From the NCBI RefSeq assembly GCF_000021685.1, contig NC_011959.1, positions 372,001-436,000 of the forward strand: a DNA stretch of 64,000 nt, written 5' to 3'. The stretch is from Thermomicrobium roseum DSM 5159 (lineage in GTDB: Bacteria; Chloroflexota; Chloroflexia; Thermomicrobiales; Thermomicrobiaceae). The notes below the pieces were generated by a model, which made no database searches, was not told the DNA's origin, and was given only the letters and a program-made list of their open reading frames with translations. Position numbers and translations under genes: made by a program. Positions 26,402 to 37,608 of the stretch are shown piece by piece (the stretch's first letter is position 1; every line of letters starts with the position of its first letter).

Positions 26402-26444
26402 CCGCCGCCTCGTCCCGTGACGCGACGAGAGACGGGAGGTAGCG

Positions 26445-27278
26445 ATGTCGATGCGGGTTCCGAAGGCTCTCACGATCGCGGGGTCCGATTCGGGTGCCGG
26501 TGCCGGTATCCAGGCAGACCTGAAGACCTTCAGCGCGCTCGGCGTCTACGGCTCGACTGTGATCACCGCGATCACCGCGCAGAACACGCTCGGTGTGACG
26601 GCAGTCCACGAGATCCCGACGGACATCGTGGCAGCGCAGCTCGATGCGGTGATGGAGGACATCGGCGCCGATGCCGCCAAGACCGGCATGTTGAGCTCGG
26701 CCGCGATCATCGAGACGGTCGCTAGCGGTGTCCGGCGGCATCGGATCGACCGGCTGGTCGTCGATCCGGTGATGGTCGCCAAGAGCGGTGACCGGCTGCT
26801 CCGGGAGGACGCGATTTCCGCACTGCGCGAGACGCTCTTGCCGCTCGCGTTCATCGTGACGCCGAATGCGCCGGAGGCCGAGGTGCTGTGTGGCCGGCCG
26901 GTCCGAAACGAGGAAGAGATGCGCGAGGCGGCGCGGATCATCCACGGGTTCGGTGCACGCTATGTCGTCGTGAAGGGTGGGCACGTCGAGGGAGACCAGG
27001 TGGTCGATCTCCTCTTCGACGGGGCGCACTTCGAACGCTTCGCACTCCCGCGGGTCGCGACGCCACACACCCACGGGACCGGCTGCACGTTCTCCGCGGC
27101 GATCGCTGCGTTCCTGGCCCGCGGTTTCGACGTTCCGACAGCGGTCTGGGAGGCCAAGCAGTATCTCCACCGTGCGTTGGAAGCTGCCTTCGCGATCGGC
27201 CGTGGGCGGTCGCCGGTCCATCACTTCCACGCCTGGTGGGCACCGGCGCCGGAAACACAGGAGGTGCGCGATGGCTGA
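26445..27278 (+). CDS. thiD: hydroxymethylpyrimidine / HMP-phosphate kinase ThiD
   Basis: 277 residues, ribokinase-like fold. Motifs are AGSDSGAGAGIQADLKTF (substrate site) near the start and THGTGCTFSAAIAAFLARG (anion hole and catalytic Asp region) in the C-terminal third. It phosphorylates HMP twice to HMP-PP, the pyrimidine half of thiamine. GGGAGG precedes ATG 26445. First gene of the riboswitch-controlled operon; it overlaps thiG by eight bases. Confidence 0.95.
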   Translation: MSMRVPKALTIAGSDSGAGAGIQADLKTFSALGVYGSTVITAITAQNTLGVTAVHEIPTDIVAAQLDAVMEDIGADAAKTGMLSSAAIIETVASGVRRHRIDRLVVDPVMVAKSGDRLLREDAISALRETLLPLAFIVTPNAPEAEVLCGRPVRNEEEMREAARIIHGFGARYVVVKGGHVEGDQVVDLLFDGAHFERFALPRVATPHTHGTGCTFSAAIAAFLARGFDVPTAVWEAKQYLHRALEAAFAIGRGRSPVHHFHAWWAPAPETQEVRDG

Positions 27279-28080
27279 GACTGCAGAACGCGCCTGGACG
27301 ACGATCGAGGACGAGCCGCTCAAGATCGCCGATCGCGAGTTTCGCTCGCGTCTCATCCTCGGTACGGGGAAGTGGCGCTCGAACGAAGAGATGCTGGCAG
27401 CGCTCGAGGCCTCGGGCTGCGAGATGGTGACGGTCGCACTCCGCCGCATCGATTTCGACGACCCGAAGAGCCGGAGCATTCTCGAGGTGATCGACTGGAC
27501 GAAGTATCAGATTCTCCCCAACACGGCTGGTTGCCGGACAGCCGAGGAAGCGATCCGGGTGGCGCGGCTCGCGCGGGCGATGGGTCTTTCCAACTGGGTC
27601 AAGCTGGAAGTGATTCCGGACCCGAAGTATCTCTTGCCGGATCCGATCGGGACGCTCGAGGCAGCGAAGGTGCTCGTCAAAGAAGGCTTCGTCGTCCTTC
27701 CGTACATCAACCAGGATCCGGTGCTGGCCAAGCAACTCGAGGAGATCGGCTGCGCCACGGTGATGCCGCTCGCCTCGCCGATCGGCTCCGGTCAAGGGCT
27801 GCCGGATTTTCGGTGGATCCAGATCATCGTCGAGCAGGCCAGCGTTCCGGTGATCGTGGATGCAGGTATCGGTGCGCCCTCGGACGCAGCGCTCGCGATG
27901 GAACTCGGAGCCGATGCCTGTCTCATCAATACCGCGATCGCCCAGGCCGGTGACCCGGTGAAGATGGCGCGGGCGATGCGACTGGCGATCGAGGCCGGGC
28001 GGCTCTGTTACCTCGCTGGTCGGATCCCGAAGAAGCCGTACGCGTCGGCGAGCTCTCCGCTCGAAGGTGTTGTCCGGTAG
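27271..28080 (+). CDS. thiG: thiazole synthase ThiG
   Basis: 269 residues, TIM barrel. ILGTGKWRSNEEM near residues 27-39, the Schiff-base lysine in WVKLEVIPDPKYLLPD, PYINQDPVLAKQL, and the phosphate site DAGIGAPSDAA. It forms the thiazole phosphate from deoxyxylulose phosphate, ThiS thiocarboxylate and dehydroglycine. ATG 27271 has AGGAGG upstream. No thiF, thiO or thiH gene is in this operon, so sulfur loading of ThiS and glycine oxidation depend on genes elsewhere. Confidence 0.96.
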   Translation: MAETAERAWTTIEDEPLKIADREFRSRLILGTGKWRSNEEMLAALEASGCEMVTVALRRIDFDDPKSRSILEVIDWTKYQILPNTAGCRTAEEAIRVARLARAMGLSNWVKLEVIPDPKYLLPDPIGTLEAAKVLVKEGFVVLPYINQDPVLAKQLEEIGCATVMPLASPIGSGQGLPDFRWIQIIVEQASVPVIVDAGIGAPSDAALAMELGADACLINTAIAQAGDPVKMARAMRLAIEAGRLCYLAGRIPKKPYASASSPLEGVVR

Positions 28081-28090
28081 GAGGTCTCGT

Positions 28091-28759
28091 GTGACGACCT
28101 GGCGAGGGGTACGCCTGCGCGAGGCGCTGCGCCTGTACGTGATCACCGATCGGGCGCTCGCCCGCGGGCGCCCGGACATCGAGATCGCGCGGGAGGCAAT
28201 CGCGGGCGGGGCGACCGCGCTCCAGCTGCGCTGGAAGGCCGGGCCGCTGAGCGAGGCACTCCAGGTCGGACACGCGCTGCGGGCGCTCTGCCGCGAGGCT
28301 GGCGTCCTCTTCGTCGTCAACGACCGGGTCGACCTGGCACTCGCGCTCGAAGCGGACGGCGTCCACGTCGGCGTGAGCGACCTACCGGTTCCGGAAACGC
28401 GAAAACTGGTCGGCGAGTCGATGGTCGTCGGCTTTTCGCCGGAGACGCTCGAACAGGCATTGGCAGCCGAGGCAGCCGGTGCCGACTACCTAGGCGTGGG
28501 ACCGGTCTATCCGACCACCACGAAGCCGGACGCTGGTCCAGCAGTCGGACTCGAGCACCTGGCGCAGATCGCTGGGGCGGTCGGCATCCCGGTGGTCGGG
28601 ATCGGGGGGATCACGGCTGTCAACGCCGCCGCGGTGATCCGTGCTGGTGCAGTCGGTGTCGCGGTGATCTCGGCGGTCGTCGGTGCGGAGGACGTGCGCG
28701 AGGCTGCACGGCAGCTCCGCGAGGTGGTGGATGCCGCGCTCGCCGAACGAGGACGGTGA
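28091..28759 (+). CDS. thiE: thiamine phosphate synthase ThiE
   Basis: 222 residues, TIM barrel. GTG 28091 is the likely start, six bases after GGAGG; an earlier in-frame GTG lies inside thiG without a ribosome site. Motifs: LYVITDR at the N-terminus, ALQLRWK, VVNDRVDLALALEADGVHVG, GPVYPTTTKPDAGP (HMP-PP/thiazole loop), and GIGGI for phosphate. It joins HMP-PP and thiazole phosphate. Confidence 0.93.
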   Translation: MTTWRGVRLREALRLYVITDRALARGRPDIEIAREAIAGGATALQLRWKAGPLSEALQVGHALRALCREAGVLFVVNDRVDLALALEADGVHVGVSDLPVPETRKLVGESMVVGFSPETLEQALAAEAAGADYLGVGPVYPTTTKPDAGPAVGLEHLAQIAGAVGIPVVGIGGITAVNAAAVIRAGAVGVAVISAVVGAEDVREAARQLREVVDAALAERGR

Positions 28760-28762
28760 TCG

Positions 28763-29389
28763 ATGCGTGTCCCGCGTCTCCACCTGGTGACCGATCCCGA
28801 GGTTTGTCCCTTCGATCGCCTGCTGGCCTTGCTGCCGGCGCTGGTCGCTGCCGGCGTCGACGGCGTTCACCTGCGGGCGCCCGACCGTGCCGCGGCCGAA
28901 CTGCTCGCGGTGGCTCAAGTCGCTCGTCGCGTGGTCGTCCCGCCAGCCGTGTTGCTGGTGAACGACCGGATCGATGCCGCGCTCCTGAGCGAAGCGGACG
29001 GCGTCCAGCTTCCCGAGCGTGGCCTTCCTCCCGAGGGCGCGCGGCGCCTCCTGGGGCGTGGCCGCTTCATCGGCTGCTCGGTACACAGCGTGACAGCAGC
29101 CGAACGGGCAGCGCAAGCGGGAGCGGACTTCCTGCTCTTCGGGAACGTGTTCGAGACCGCGAGCAAGCCCGGTCGGGCGGCAGCCGGCCTCGAGGCGCTC
29201 CGGGCCGTGACGCGAGCGGTACCCTGCCCGGTGATCGCGATCGGTGGGATCACGCCGGAGCGGGTACCGGAAGTTGTGGCAACCGGCGCGCATGGTGTGG
29301 CGGTCATCCGCGGTATCTTGGCGGCCCCGGATCCGGTCGCTGCGGTGCACGCGTTTCGAGCAGCCTTGGATAGGGTAGGAGCAGTATGA
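28763..29389 (+). CDS. tenI: TenI-like thiazole tautomerase (ThiE paralogue)
   Basis: 208 residues, TIM barrel of the ThiE/TenI family. It keeps LHLVTDPE, LLVNDRIDAALLSEADGVQL and IAIGGITPE but lacks the ThiE pyrophosphate-binding TTTK loop, having FETASKPGRA in its place, and carries IGCSVHSV with a histidine expected for the tautomerase. TenI aromatises the ThiG product. It starts three bases after thiE and overlaps thiS (ATGA). Confidence 0.85.
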   Translation: MRVPRLHLVTDPEVCPFDRLLALLPALVAAGVDGVHLRAPDRAAAELLAVAQVARRVVVPPAVLLVNDRIDAALLSEADGVQLPERGLPPEGARRLLGRGRFIGCSVHSVTAAERAAQAGADFLLFGNVFETASKPGRAAAGLEALRAVTRAVPCPVIAIGGITPERVPEVVATGAHGVAVIRGILAAPDPVAAVHAFRAALDRVGAV

Positions 29390-29592
29390 CGATCCGGGTG
29401 ATCCTGAACGGGAAGCGTGTCGAGTTGGACGGCGCGCGGACGATTTTCGATCTCCTCCGCTCGCGTGGGCTCGATCCGCGACTCGTCGCGGTGGAGCGCA
29501 ATGGCGAGATCGTACCGCGCGACCGGTACGAGGAATGCGAACTCCGCGACGGCGACGTGATCGAGGTGGTGCATTTCGTCGGTGGCGGCTGA
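29386..29592 (+). CDS. thiS: sulfur carrier protein ThiS
   Basis: 68 residues, ubiquitin-like fold, ending in the diagnostic Gly-Gly (VGGG) whose C-terminus becomes the thiocarboxylate sulfur donor for ThiG. LNGKRVELDGARTIFDLL is the usual N-terminal hairpin and helix. It overlaps tenI by four bases and is the last gene of the operon. Confidence 0.94.
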   Translation: MTIRVILNGKRVELDGARTIFDLLRSRGLDPRLVAVERNGEIVPRDRYEECELRDGDVIEVVHFVGGG

Positions 29593-29645
29593 GCAAACAA
29601 CGGGCTCCTGCCAGGGGGAGGGGCCTTGGCGTGTTTGGCCTCCGT

Positions 29646-30005
29646 TCAGGATCTCTCGGAGAACTCGTCCTCGGGTTCCCAGAGATGTCGTTCGAGATCG
29701 ACGCGGTATTCGTCGACGAACGTCACGCCTTCTTCTTCCAGGAGCGCCCGCATCACGCTCGGGTGTCCCCAGGCCCAACCGCCGGTCAACTCGCCGTTCC
29801 GGTTGACCACGCGGTGCGCGACTGCAGCGACATCGGCTGGCGCCTCGTGAAGGAGCCAACCGACCATTCGTGCTGATCGAGTGAGCCCGGCTGCGCGAGC
29901 GATACGCCCGTAGGTCGTGACGCGGCCCGGCGGGATACGCCGGACGATGGCGTAGACCCGCTCGGCGAACGGTGATGACTGCTGGCTTCTCTTTGCCGTG
30001 CCCAT
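29646..30005 (-). CDS. alkyltransferase-like protein (ATL), MGMT family without catalytic Cys
   Basis: 119 residues, the DNA-binding domain of the O6-methylguanine methyltransferase family: VYAIVRRIPPGRVTTYGRIARAAG (helix-turn-helix with the Arg finger), RMVGWLLHEAP. The active-site PCHRV is replaced by VAHRV, so the acceptor cysteine is absent; such ATL proteins bind O6-alkylguanine and recruit nucleotide excision repair instead of reversing damage. ATG 30005. It lies four bases after the SMR transporter gene on the same strand. uvrC is in this window at 51-53 kb. Confidence 0.88.
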   Translation of the reverse strand: MGTAKRSQQSSPFAERVYAIVRRIPPGRVTTYGRIARAAGLTRSARMVGWLLHEAPADVAAVAHRVVNRNGELTGGWAWGHPSVMRALLEEEGVTFVDEYRVDLERHLWEPEDEFSERS

Positions 30006-30009
30006 GATC

Positions 30010-30396
30010 TCAGATCCGTCCTCCCACGAACAGGATACCGAGGACGATGAGGATCGCCCCGAACCAGACACGAAGTGGAAGCGGCTCGTGGAGCAGGAGC
30101 CGAGCCGCGACCACCTGCACCGCGATGACCGAGAGACCGGTCGTGATTGGATAGGCGACCGATAGCGGAACGAAGCGGAGGAGGACCGTCAAGGCCACGA
30201 CGGTGAGGAACCCGGCGAGATTGCCGACCACTTGCCAGAGAAGGAACGCGAGCCAGCTACTGCTCTGTGCTGCCAGTCGGAAGGCCAGTGCAGCCACGAC
30301 GTTGAAGGCGAGGTGGGTGGCCAAACCGGCTGCGATGAGTTCGCTGCGATGAGCCAGTGGGAGCAGGCGGTCGAGAACCGAGCGGCTTTCGGTCAT
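30010..30396 (-). CDS. small four-helix transporter (SMR/EamA-like)
   Basis: 128 residues, four hydrophobic segments at roughly 18-40, 47-70, 75-100 and 107-125. The pattern WLAFLLWQVVGNLAG, then PLSVAYPITTGLSV, then LRVWFGAILIVLGILFVGG resembles the SMR superfamily, but the SMR glutamate in helix 1 is not present (it has Ala/Phe there). A lipid-linked sugar flippase of the ArnE/F kind is a fair alternative. ATG 30396 follows AAGGAAG. Transcribed divergently from secA. Confidence 0.75.
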   Translation of the reverse strand: MTESRSVLDRLLPLAHRSELIAAGLATHLAFNVVAALAFRLAAQSSSWLAFLLWQVVGNLAGFLTVVALTVLLRFVPLSVAYPITTGLSVIAVQVVAARLLLHEPLPLRVWFGAILIVLGILFVGGRI

Positions 30397-30439
30397 CGCG
30401 CGCTTCCTTTCCTTCCTGCGTCCGGTTCGTCGGAGCCTT

Positions 30440-30469
30440 TCGTCAGTGCCCTCGGTCGAGGAGTAGACT
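30440..30469 (+). promoter_or_regulatory. possible secA promoter
   Basis: TCGTCA (30440-30445), 18-base spacer, TAGACT (30464-30469), about 57 bases before the secA start. Confidence 0.35.
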
Positions 30470-30525
30470 TGATGGGTACGGGTGCAGTCAACGCATCCGC
30501 CAGACCGATCGTGGGAGACGAGTCG

Positions 30526-33117
<2,592 letters not shown>

Positions 33118-33427
33118 GCCTCGCGCGGGGGATTCGTCGGTGCTTCCCGTGCGGGAGTCTCGGGAAATCCGGTTCGCTCCTCGAGCAGCGAGCGCTTCCT
33201 GAAGAAGAAAATTCGCGCCGGGCGTCCAGCCGAGCACGCTCGCGTGCTTCACCCCCACTTCTTTCCCATGGGAAGCGACCGATGTGGCGTGGGCGTCTTT
33301 GTCTGGCTCCGGTCGCAGACTCTTGCCTCTTCACGATTCGTTCATCCGCTCAGAGTGAGCATTCTTTAGTCTCCTCCGAGCAGTATGAGGGATCGGTTTC
33401 GCATGGCGGATTCAAAGGAGGTGTCGG
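33118..33427. other. 310-base gap between secA and the aquaporin gene
   Basis: No supported gene. It holds a perfect 7-bp hairpin (33233-33239 with 33242-33248) and a perfect 12-base palindrome TTCCCATGGGAA (33263-33274) that could be an operator for the downstream gene. No convincing promoter hexamers. Confidence 0.4.
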
Positions 33428-34129
33428 GTGCGCGAGCTCACCGCCGAGTTCATAGGGACGATGCTGCTCGTTCTCTTGACAGACGGGACAGTGGCGACCG
33501 CGCGGCTCGCTCGGTCGCACGGTGTGGGTGGGAATTGGCTCACTATCGCTGTTGGCTCGGCGATCGCGGTGAGCATCGCGGTTGGCTTGGCGGGACCGAT
33601 CAGCGGCGGACACGTCAACCCAGCGGTGACGTTCGCGCTGGCGGCGTGGGGATTGTTCCCCGCCGAACGGGTCGCGGCTTACGTGGGGGCACAACTGGCA
33701 GGTGGGTTCAGCGGTGCAGTCCTGGTCTGGCTCTTGTTTTGGCGACATTGGGAAGCGACCAGTGATCCGGCAGTGAAACGTGGGGTGTTCTGTACCGGGC
33801 CAGCGATTCGCTACTGGCCGGCGAATCTGGCGACCGAATGCGTGGGGACCGCGGTACTGGCTCTCGGCGTCGGTGCGGCAGTCGCCGGTCGAGTACCGGG
33901 TGCAGTCGTGCCGTGGTGGATCGGCGGGTTGGTGTTGGCCATCGGCCTGGCGCTCGGCGGGACGACCGGCTTCGCGCTCAACCCGGCACGCGATGCGGCA
34001 CCGCGGCTGGCTTACACGCTCTTACCGATCGCCGGGCGGGGCGACGCCGATTGGCGTTACGGGTGGATTCCGATCGTCGGACCAGTTCTCGGAGCCCTTC
34101 TCGGGATCGGCGTTTGGCGGTTGCTGTGA
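33428..34129 (+). CDS. MIP-family channel, aquaglyceroporin type
   Basis: 233 residues with six helices and two re-entrant loops. NPA boxes read GGHVNPAVTFAL and FALNPARDAAPR. The Asp after the second NPAR is the GlpF hallmark (aquaporins usually have Ser/Ala-Val), so glycerol or another small neutral solute is a likely cargo. The GTG start at 33428 is set by AAAGGAGG eight to nine bases upstream. No glycerol kinase gene is nearby. Confidence 0.88.
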   Translation: MRELTAEFIGTMLLVLLTDGTVATARLARSHGVGGNWLTIAVGSAIAVSIAVGLAGPISGGHVNPAVTFALAAWGLFPAERVAAYVGAQLAGGFSGAVLVWLLFWRHWEATSDPAVKRGVFCTGPAIRYWPANLATECVGTAVLALGVGAAVAGRVPGAVVPWWIGGLVLAIGLALGGTTGFALNPARDAAPRLAYTLLPIAGRGDADWRYGWIPIVGPVLGALLGIGVWRLL

Positions 34130-34433
34130 GCCAGTTCGATAAGGGGTAATGAGCGGTCGCTCGCGCGACCGAGCATCTGCTCGGACGCTTCGACGAAGCG
34201 GCTGAATCGTTGGTTCCTTGTTGGACATTCCCCGAGGGGAGGCGCGTACGAAGCTGCCCCTCTCCGGCAGCTGCACGACGGCGGGCGCGATCCGCATCCG
34301 TGGAATTGTCCCCTGAAGATTCGTTTCAGCACGACGCGCCGCTGACCGGAGGGTGACCAGCTGTCGTGCTCACCCGTCGATCATCCTGACAGGCTTCGCC
34401 CCTCGAGAGCAGTCGTGTCGATGGCAACGGGTC
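34130..34433. other. 304-base gap, convergent gene ends
   Basis: No supported gene. A 7-bp stem (34154-34160 with 34165-34171) with a TCGC loop follows the aquaporin gene by 25 bases but lacks a T-run; it may act as a weak terminator. Confidence 0.35.
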
Positions 34434-35867
34434 TCACAGCTGGCAGTTATAGGCAAATTGATTCGGACTGCAGGGATCCCAGGGATCGCTGCCTTGCAGG
34501 ATCTCTTCGAAGTCCGTGTATCCGTCGACGTCCGTATCGCGCTTCCGCGGATCGGTGCCGTAAACATACACTTCCGAGCCATCGGAGAGCCCATCCCCGT
34601 CGCTGTCCGAGTTGTACGGGTCGGTACCGAAACTCAGCTCCTCGTCGTCGGGTAGGCCATCGCCGTCGGTATCGACCGATGCTCGCGGTGGCGGGGGCGG
34701 TGGTGGCGCTGGTTGTGGCTGCGGCTGTGGTTTGGGGGCAGGTGGTTGGGTCGGGGCTGGTATGGCTCGCACCTCGAACGTCGCGCGGCCGAACTCGACC
34801 TGGCGGGCCGCTGCATCGACCGCTCGAACGGCCCAGCTGCCAGCGATCTCCGCTCCACCAGCTGCCTGACAATAGACCAAGCTGACGGTCACCCACTCGT
34901 TTCCCCGCAGTTCCACCCTGGCGAGATCGACGGGACCTTTGCCAGGTGGTATGGCTTGCACGATGACAGGCGTCACCTGGTTCCCCGGTGCAGTATTGCG
35001 CACTTGAATGTCGACAGCCGCACCGCAGTCGTACGGTTGGACCGGTTCAGTGGGTACGCGCCACTCGAGCGTGGGCATCGGCGTCGCCGTCGGGGTGGGT
35101 GCGGGTACAACGCCGAACGAGTCACTCAGGATGGGGCGTGTCGGCTGGTCGCTGCGATACCAACGGACCGTCCACGTTCCAGACAACTGTTCGGCACGCG
35201 GGACGACACTGCAGAGAGAGGCTCGCAGGGTCGACCACTGATCCCCCGAAATCTCGATCGGCGGCAAGCTCAGTTTCTGACCGCTTGGCGACTCGATGAC
35301 GGCATAGACCATGAACGACTCGTCGGAGTCGGCCCCTCTCGCGCGGATGCCGAGTTCCACGATCGTGCGGTTGGTTCTGCAGTCGCCAGCGGGTATCGAG
35401 GTGCGAGGGACGCTCGACTGCCAGGTGATCGTCCGCGCCGATCGAGTCGTGAAGGAGACAACGGCGAGCACGCGGTCCGGCTGCGCCCGATCGATCCACT
35501 CGGCACGCCACTCGCCGGCCGTGGCGGTGCCGCTCAGCTGAGTCAGGTCGACTTCCACCTGAATGGTTTGGCCCGGCTGGACAGAATAAGGTCCCAACGT
35601 TTGGGGCTGGCCTTCGGGGGGCGTGATGCGGAGCTCGATCTCGCTCACGCTCGTTTCGGCCGGCGCGCGGATCGTGAGAACGACTGAAGAACTCCCTGCG
35701 TCGACGGGTGCAACAGGCCCAGTGGCAACCCAACGCTGGGCGATCGCCGGTTGGGGCGATTGGGTCGGTGTGGTCGTGACGGCTCGGTTACAGGCAGCGA
35801 GCAGTAGGAGGCCGAGAATGAGCCAGCTGACCGGCGGCCGCTGTCGGTGTCGAGGACCTACGTGCAT
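34434..35867 (-). CDS. lipoprotein with thrombospondin type 3-like calcium repeats
   Basis: 477 residues. Signal with lipobox LLAAC; then three beta-rich domains of about 110 residues (IRAPAETSVSEIELRI, RARGADSDESFMVYAVI, VRNTAPGNQVTPVIVQ), each starting after a short linker and sharing a WTVRW/GSWAVRA-type end. A Pro/Gln/Ala linker leads to a C-terminal run of three Asp-rich repeats: DTDGDGLPDDEE, DSDGDGLSDGSE, DTDVDGYTDFEE, the calcium-binding pattern of thrombospondin type 3 repeats. Probably an extracellular structural or adhesion protein. ATG 35867 follows GGAG. Paired cysteines near the end (CSPNQFAYNC) may form a disulfide. Confidence 0.8.
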   Translation of the reverse strand: MHVGPRHRQRPPVSWLILGLLLLAACNRAVTTTPTQSPQPAIAQRWVATGPVAPVDAGSSSVVLTIRAPAETSVSEIELRITPPEGQPQTLGPYSVQPGQTIQVEVDLTQLSGTATAGEWRAEWIDRAQPDRVLAVVSFTTRSARTITWQSSVPRTSIPAGDCRTNRTIVELGIRARGADSDESFMVYAVIESPSGQKLSLPPIEISGDQWSTLRASLCSVVPRAEQLSGTWTVRWYRSDQPTRPILSDSFGVVPAPTPTATPMPTLEWRVPTEPVQPYDCGAAVDIQVRNTAPGNQVTPVIVQAIPPGKGPVDLARVELRGNEWVTVSLVYCQAAGGAEIAGSWAVRAVDAAARQVEFGRATFEVRAIPAPTQPPAPKPQPQPQPAPPPPPPPRASVDTDGDGLPDDEELSFGTDPYNSDSDGDGLSDGSEVYVYGTDPRKRDTDVDGYTDFEEILQGSDPWDPCSPNQFAYNCQL

Positions 35868-36218
35868 CCGGATCGCTCCGAGCAATCTTTCAGCAAGCAG
35901 CGTCGACGTTTTCCGAATAGAGAATAGCAGGGGAATCGGTCTCGTCAAGGGCACGGGTTCGCTGCTCGCGGTCATTTCGCGCGGGGAAGGGACACGAAGC
36001 GTGCGCTCGAGAAAGCAGTGAGTGACGGGGGTCTCCCAGCGCGCCGTGCAGCGCAGCGCCGCATCGAGTACTCGAGACGCCAGTGTCGGCGCGGGTCGGA
36101 AGCTGGCACTCGCGAGCGGCATGTTGCGCGGCGTGCCCGCGAGCACGCTCGGTCGGGCGATACCGCCATGCAGCGCAGCATCCCCGCTGCCCGCTAGCAC
36201 CGGCCTGCGAGAACGATG
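35868..36218. other. 351-base gap upstream of the calcium-repeat lipoprotein
   Basis: No supported gene. It contains the promoter at 35921-35948; the remainder is GC-rich and unremarkable. Confidence 0.4.
35921..35948 (-). promoter_or_regulatory. promoter of the calcium-repeat lipoprotein gene
   Basis: TTGACG (35943-35948), 16-base spacer, TATTCT (35921-35926), 54 bases before the start codon. Confidence 0.6.
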
Positions 36219-36244
36219 CAGGGGCAGGTGAGCACCTGCCCCTG
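36219..36244 (-). terminator. hairpin closing the copper operon
   Basis: Perfect 12-bp stem (36219-36230 with 36233-36244) and a two-base spacer in the loop, 25 bases past the PCuAC stop codon. The T-run is poor (GTTCTC), so termination may be partial or the loop may only protect the mRNA end. Confidence 0.55.
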
Positions 36245-36269
36245 TACCACCGGCTCTACGACCGAGAGC

Positions 36270-36938
36270 TCACGGCTTCTGGACGACTGCCTTGACCGGG
36301 ACATGACCTGCCTTGTCGAAGTGGAGTTCCAATTCGATCTCGTCACCGGGATTCAAGTCGCGCGTCAACCCGATGAGCATGATGTGCAGCCCACCGGGCT
36401 TGAGCTCGACCGTCCCCTTGGCGGGGATATCGATGCCGTCGACCGGCTGCATTTTCATGACACCGCCTTCCATCTTGGTTTCGTGGAGCTCGACCGTCCC
36501 GGCCACGTCGCAGTGGGCATGCAGCAAGCGGTCGGGCTGGTCGCCAGTGTTCTCGATCACCATGTAGACAGCGCTCAGGGCATCGGCCTGGGAGGCAGCT
36601 CGTGCCCACACGTTGCGGATGACCAACGTGCCGGCCCGGAATTCGTTGCTGACACCGGGCATGGCGCTGCCCATACCGTGTCCACTCATGCCGTGCCCCA
36701 TCGTCGGCGTTGCGGCCATTGGGGTCGGCGTCGGCATGGGGGTCGGAGTCGGGGTAGCCGTCGGTGTCGGCTGCGGGGTCGGACTCGGCTGCACTGCCGC
36801 AGCCGGCGTTGGGCTGGGAGCAGGCGTCGGTGTCGGTTCGGTCCCACGACACGCGCTCACGACAAGCGAAGCGAGAACGACCGTCAATGCGAGTACGAAC
36901 CAACCTCGGATTCGATCGAGCACCGTACGCATCTTCAT
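36270..36938 (-). CDS. PCuAC-type periplasmic copper chaperone
   Basis: 222 residues. Signal ending in lipobox-like VSAC, a long Thr/Pro repeat linker, a Met/His stretch (MGHGMSGHGMGSAM), then the PCuAC domain. The H(M)x10Mx21HxM copper site is present: LLHAHCDV, ETKMEGGVMKM and LHIMLIGL. It delivers Cu(I) to the CuA or CuB centre of cytochrome oxidase outside the membrane, working with SCO. ATG 36938 follows GAGGAGG. Last gene of the four-gene copper operon. Confidence 0.9.
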   Translation of the reverse strand: MKMRTVLDRIRGWFVLALTVVLASLVVSACRGTEPTPTPAPSPTPAAAVQPSPTPQPTPTATPTPTPMPTPTPMAATPTMGHGMSGHGMGSAMPGVSNEFRAGTLVIRNVWARAASQADALSAVYMVIENTGDQPDRLLHAHCDVAGTVELHETKMEGGVMKMQPVDGIDIPAKGTVELKPGGLHIMLIGLTRDLNPGDEIELELHFDKAGHVPVKAVVQKP

Positions 36939-36976
36939 GACCTCCTCAGTCGACTGTTGCCGATCGAGCAACACGC

Positions 36977-37597
36977 TCAGCGACGCAACAGGGCACGGAG
37001 GTCGCTCGCCACCTGCTCCGGGGTGAGCCCGAACGGGAGGACGGCTCGCAGTTTCCCCTGGGTATCCAAGACGAAACTGGACGAGGTATGCTCCACCAAG
37101 TATCCCAGGGCGGACGTCGATTCCACCTTGGCATAGTGGACACCGAAGACGGTGGCCAACTCGCGGATCCGATCCTCGTCTCCGGTCAGCCCCAGGAATG
37201 TCGGGTCGTACTTCGCCAGATAGCTCGCCAGCCGTTCAGGGGAATCGCGTTCCGGGTCGACCGAGACGAAGACGAGCTGCACGCGATCGGCCTGGTTGCC
37301 GAGCATGGCGCGTGCGCGGGCCATCGTCGAGGCAGTCATCGGGCAGACGTCCGGGCAGTGCGTGTAGCCGAAAAAGACGACCGTCACCTTCCCCTGGAAG
37401 TCGGTCAAGGCATGAGGCTGGCCGTCGCTCCCGGTGAGTTGGATGGCGGGGATCTCTTGGGGCGGGTCGAGCAGCATCCCGTTCAGCGACGGGGCTGCCC
37501 GCGACTGCCAGACGTACCAGCCGACGACAGCGAGGACGATGGCGATGGCCGCGAGTTCGGCGACGACGAGGCGACGAAGCCATGGTCGCGTAGGCAT
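36977..37597 (-). CDS. SCO1/SenC copper-delivery protein
   Basis: 206 residues; N-terminal membrane anchor (about 9-27), then a thioredoxin-like fold with the CxxxC copper site GYTHCPDVCPMT and the third ligand histidine in YLVEHTSSSFVL. Anchored outside the membrane, it matures the cytochrome oxidase CuA site. ATG 37597 follows GAGGAG. It lies between the second SCO-like gene (11 bases) and PCuAC (38 bases). Confidence 0.92.
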   Translation of the reverse strand: MPTRPWLRRLVVAELAAIAIVLAVVGWYVWQSRAAPSLNGMLLDPPQEIPAIQLTGSDGQPHALTDFQGKVTVVFFGYTHCPDVCPMTASTMARARAMLGNQADRVQLVFVSVDPERDSPERLASYLAKYDPTFLGLTGDEDRIRELATVFGVHYAKVESTSALGYLVEHTSSSFVLDTQGKLRAVLPFGLTPEQVASDLRALLRR

Positions 37598-37608
37598 ATC
37601 GAGACTCC

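Noticed and set aside
36616..36885. Repetitive GTCGG-type sequence within the PCuAC gene as a DNA repeat
   Set aside because: It encodes the Thr/Pro linker of the lipoprotein; similar linkers occur in other lipoproteins here, so it is a protein-level repeat.
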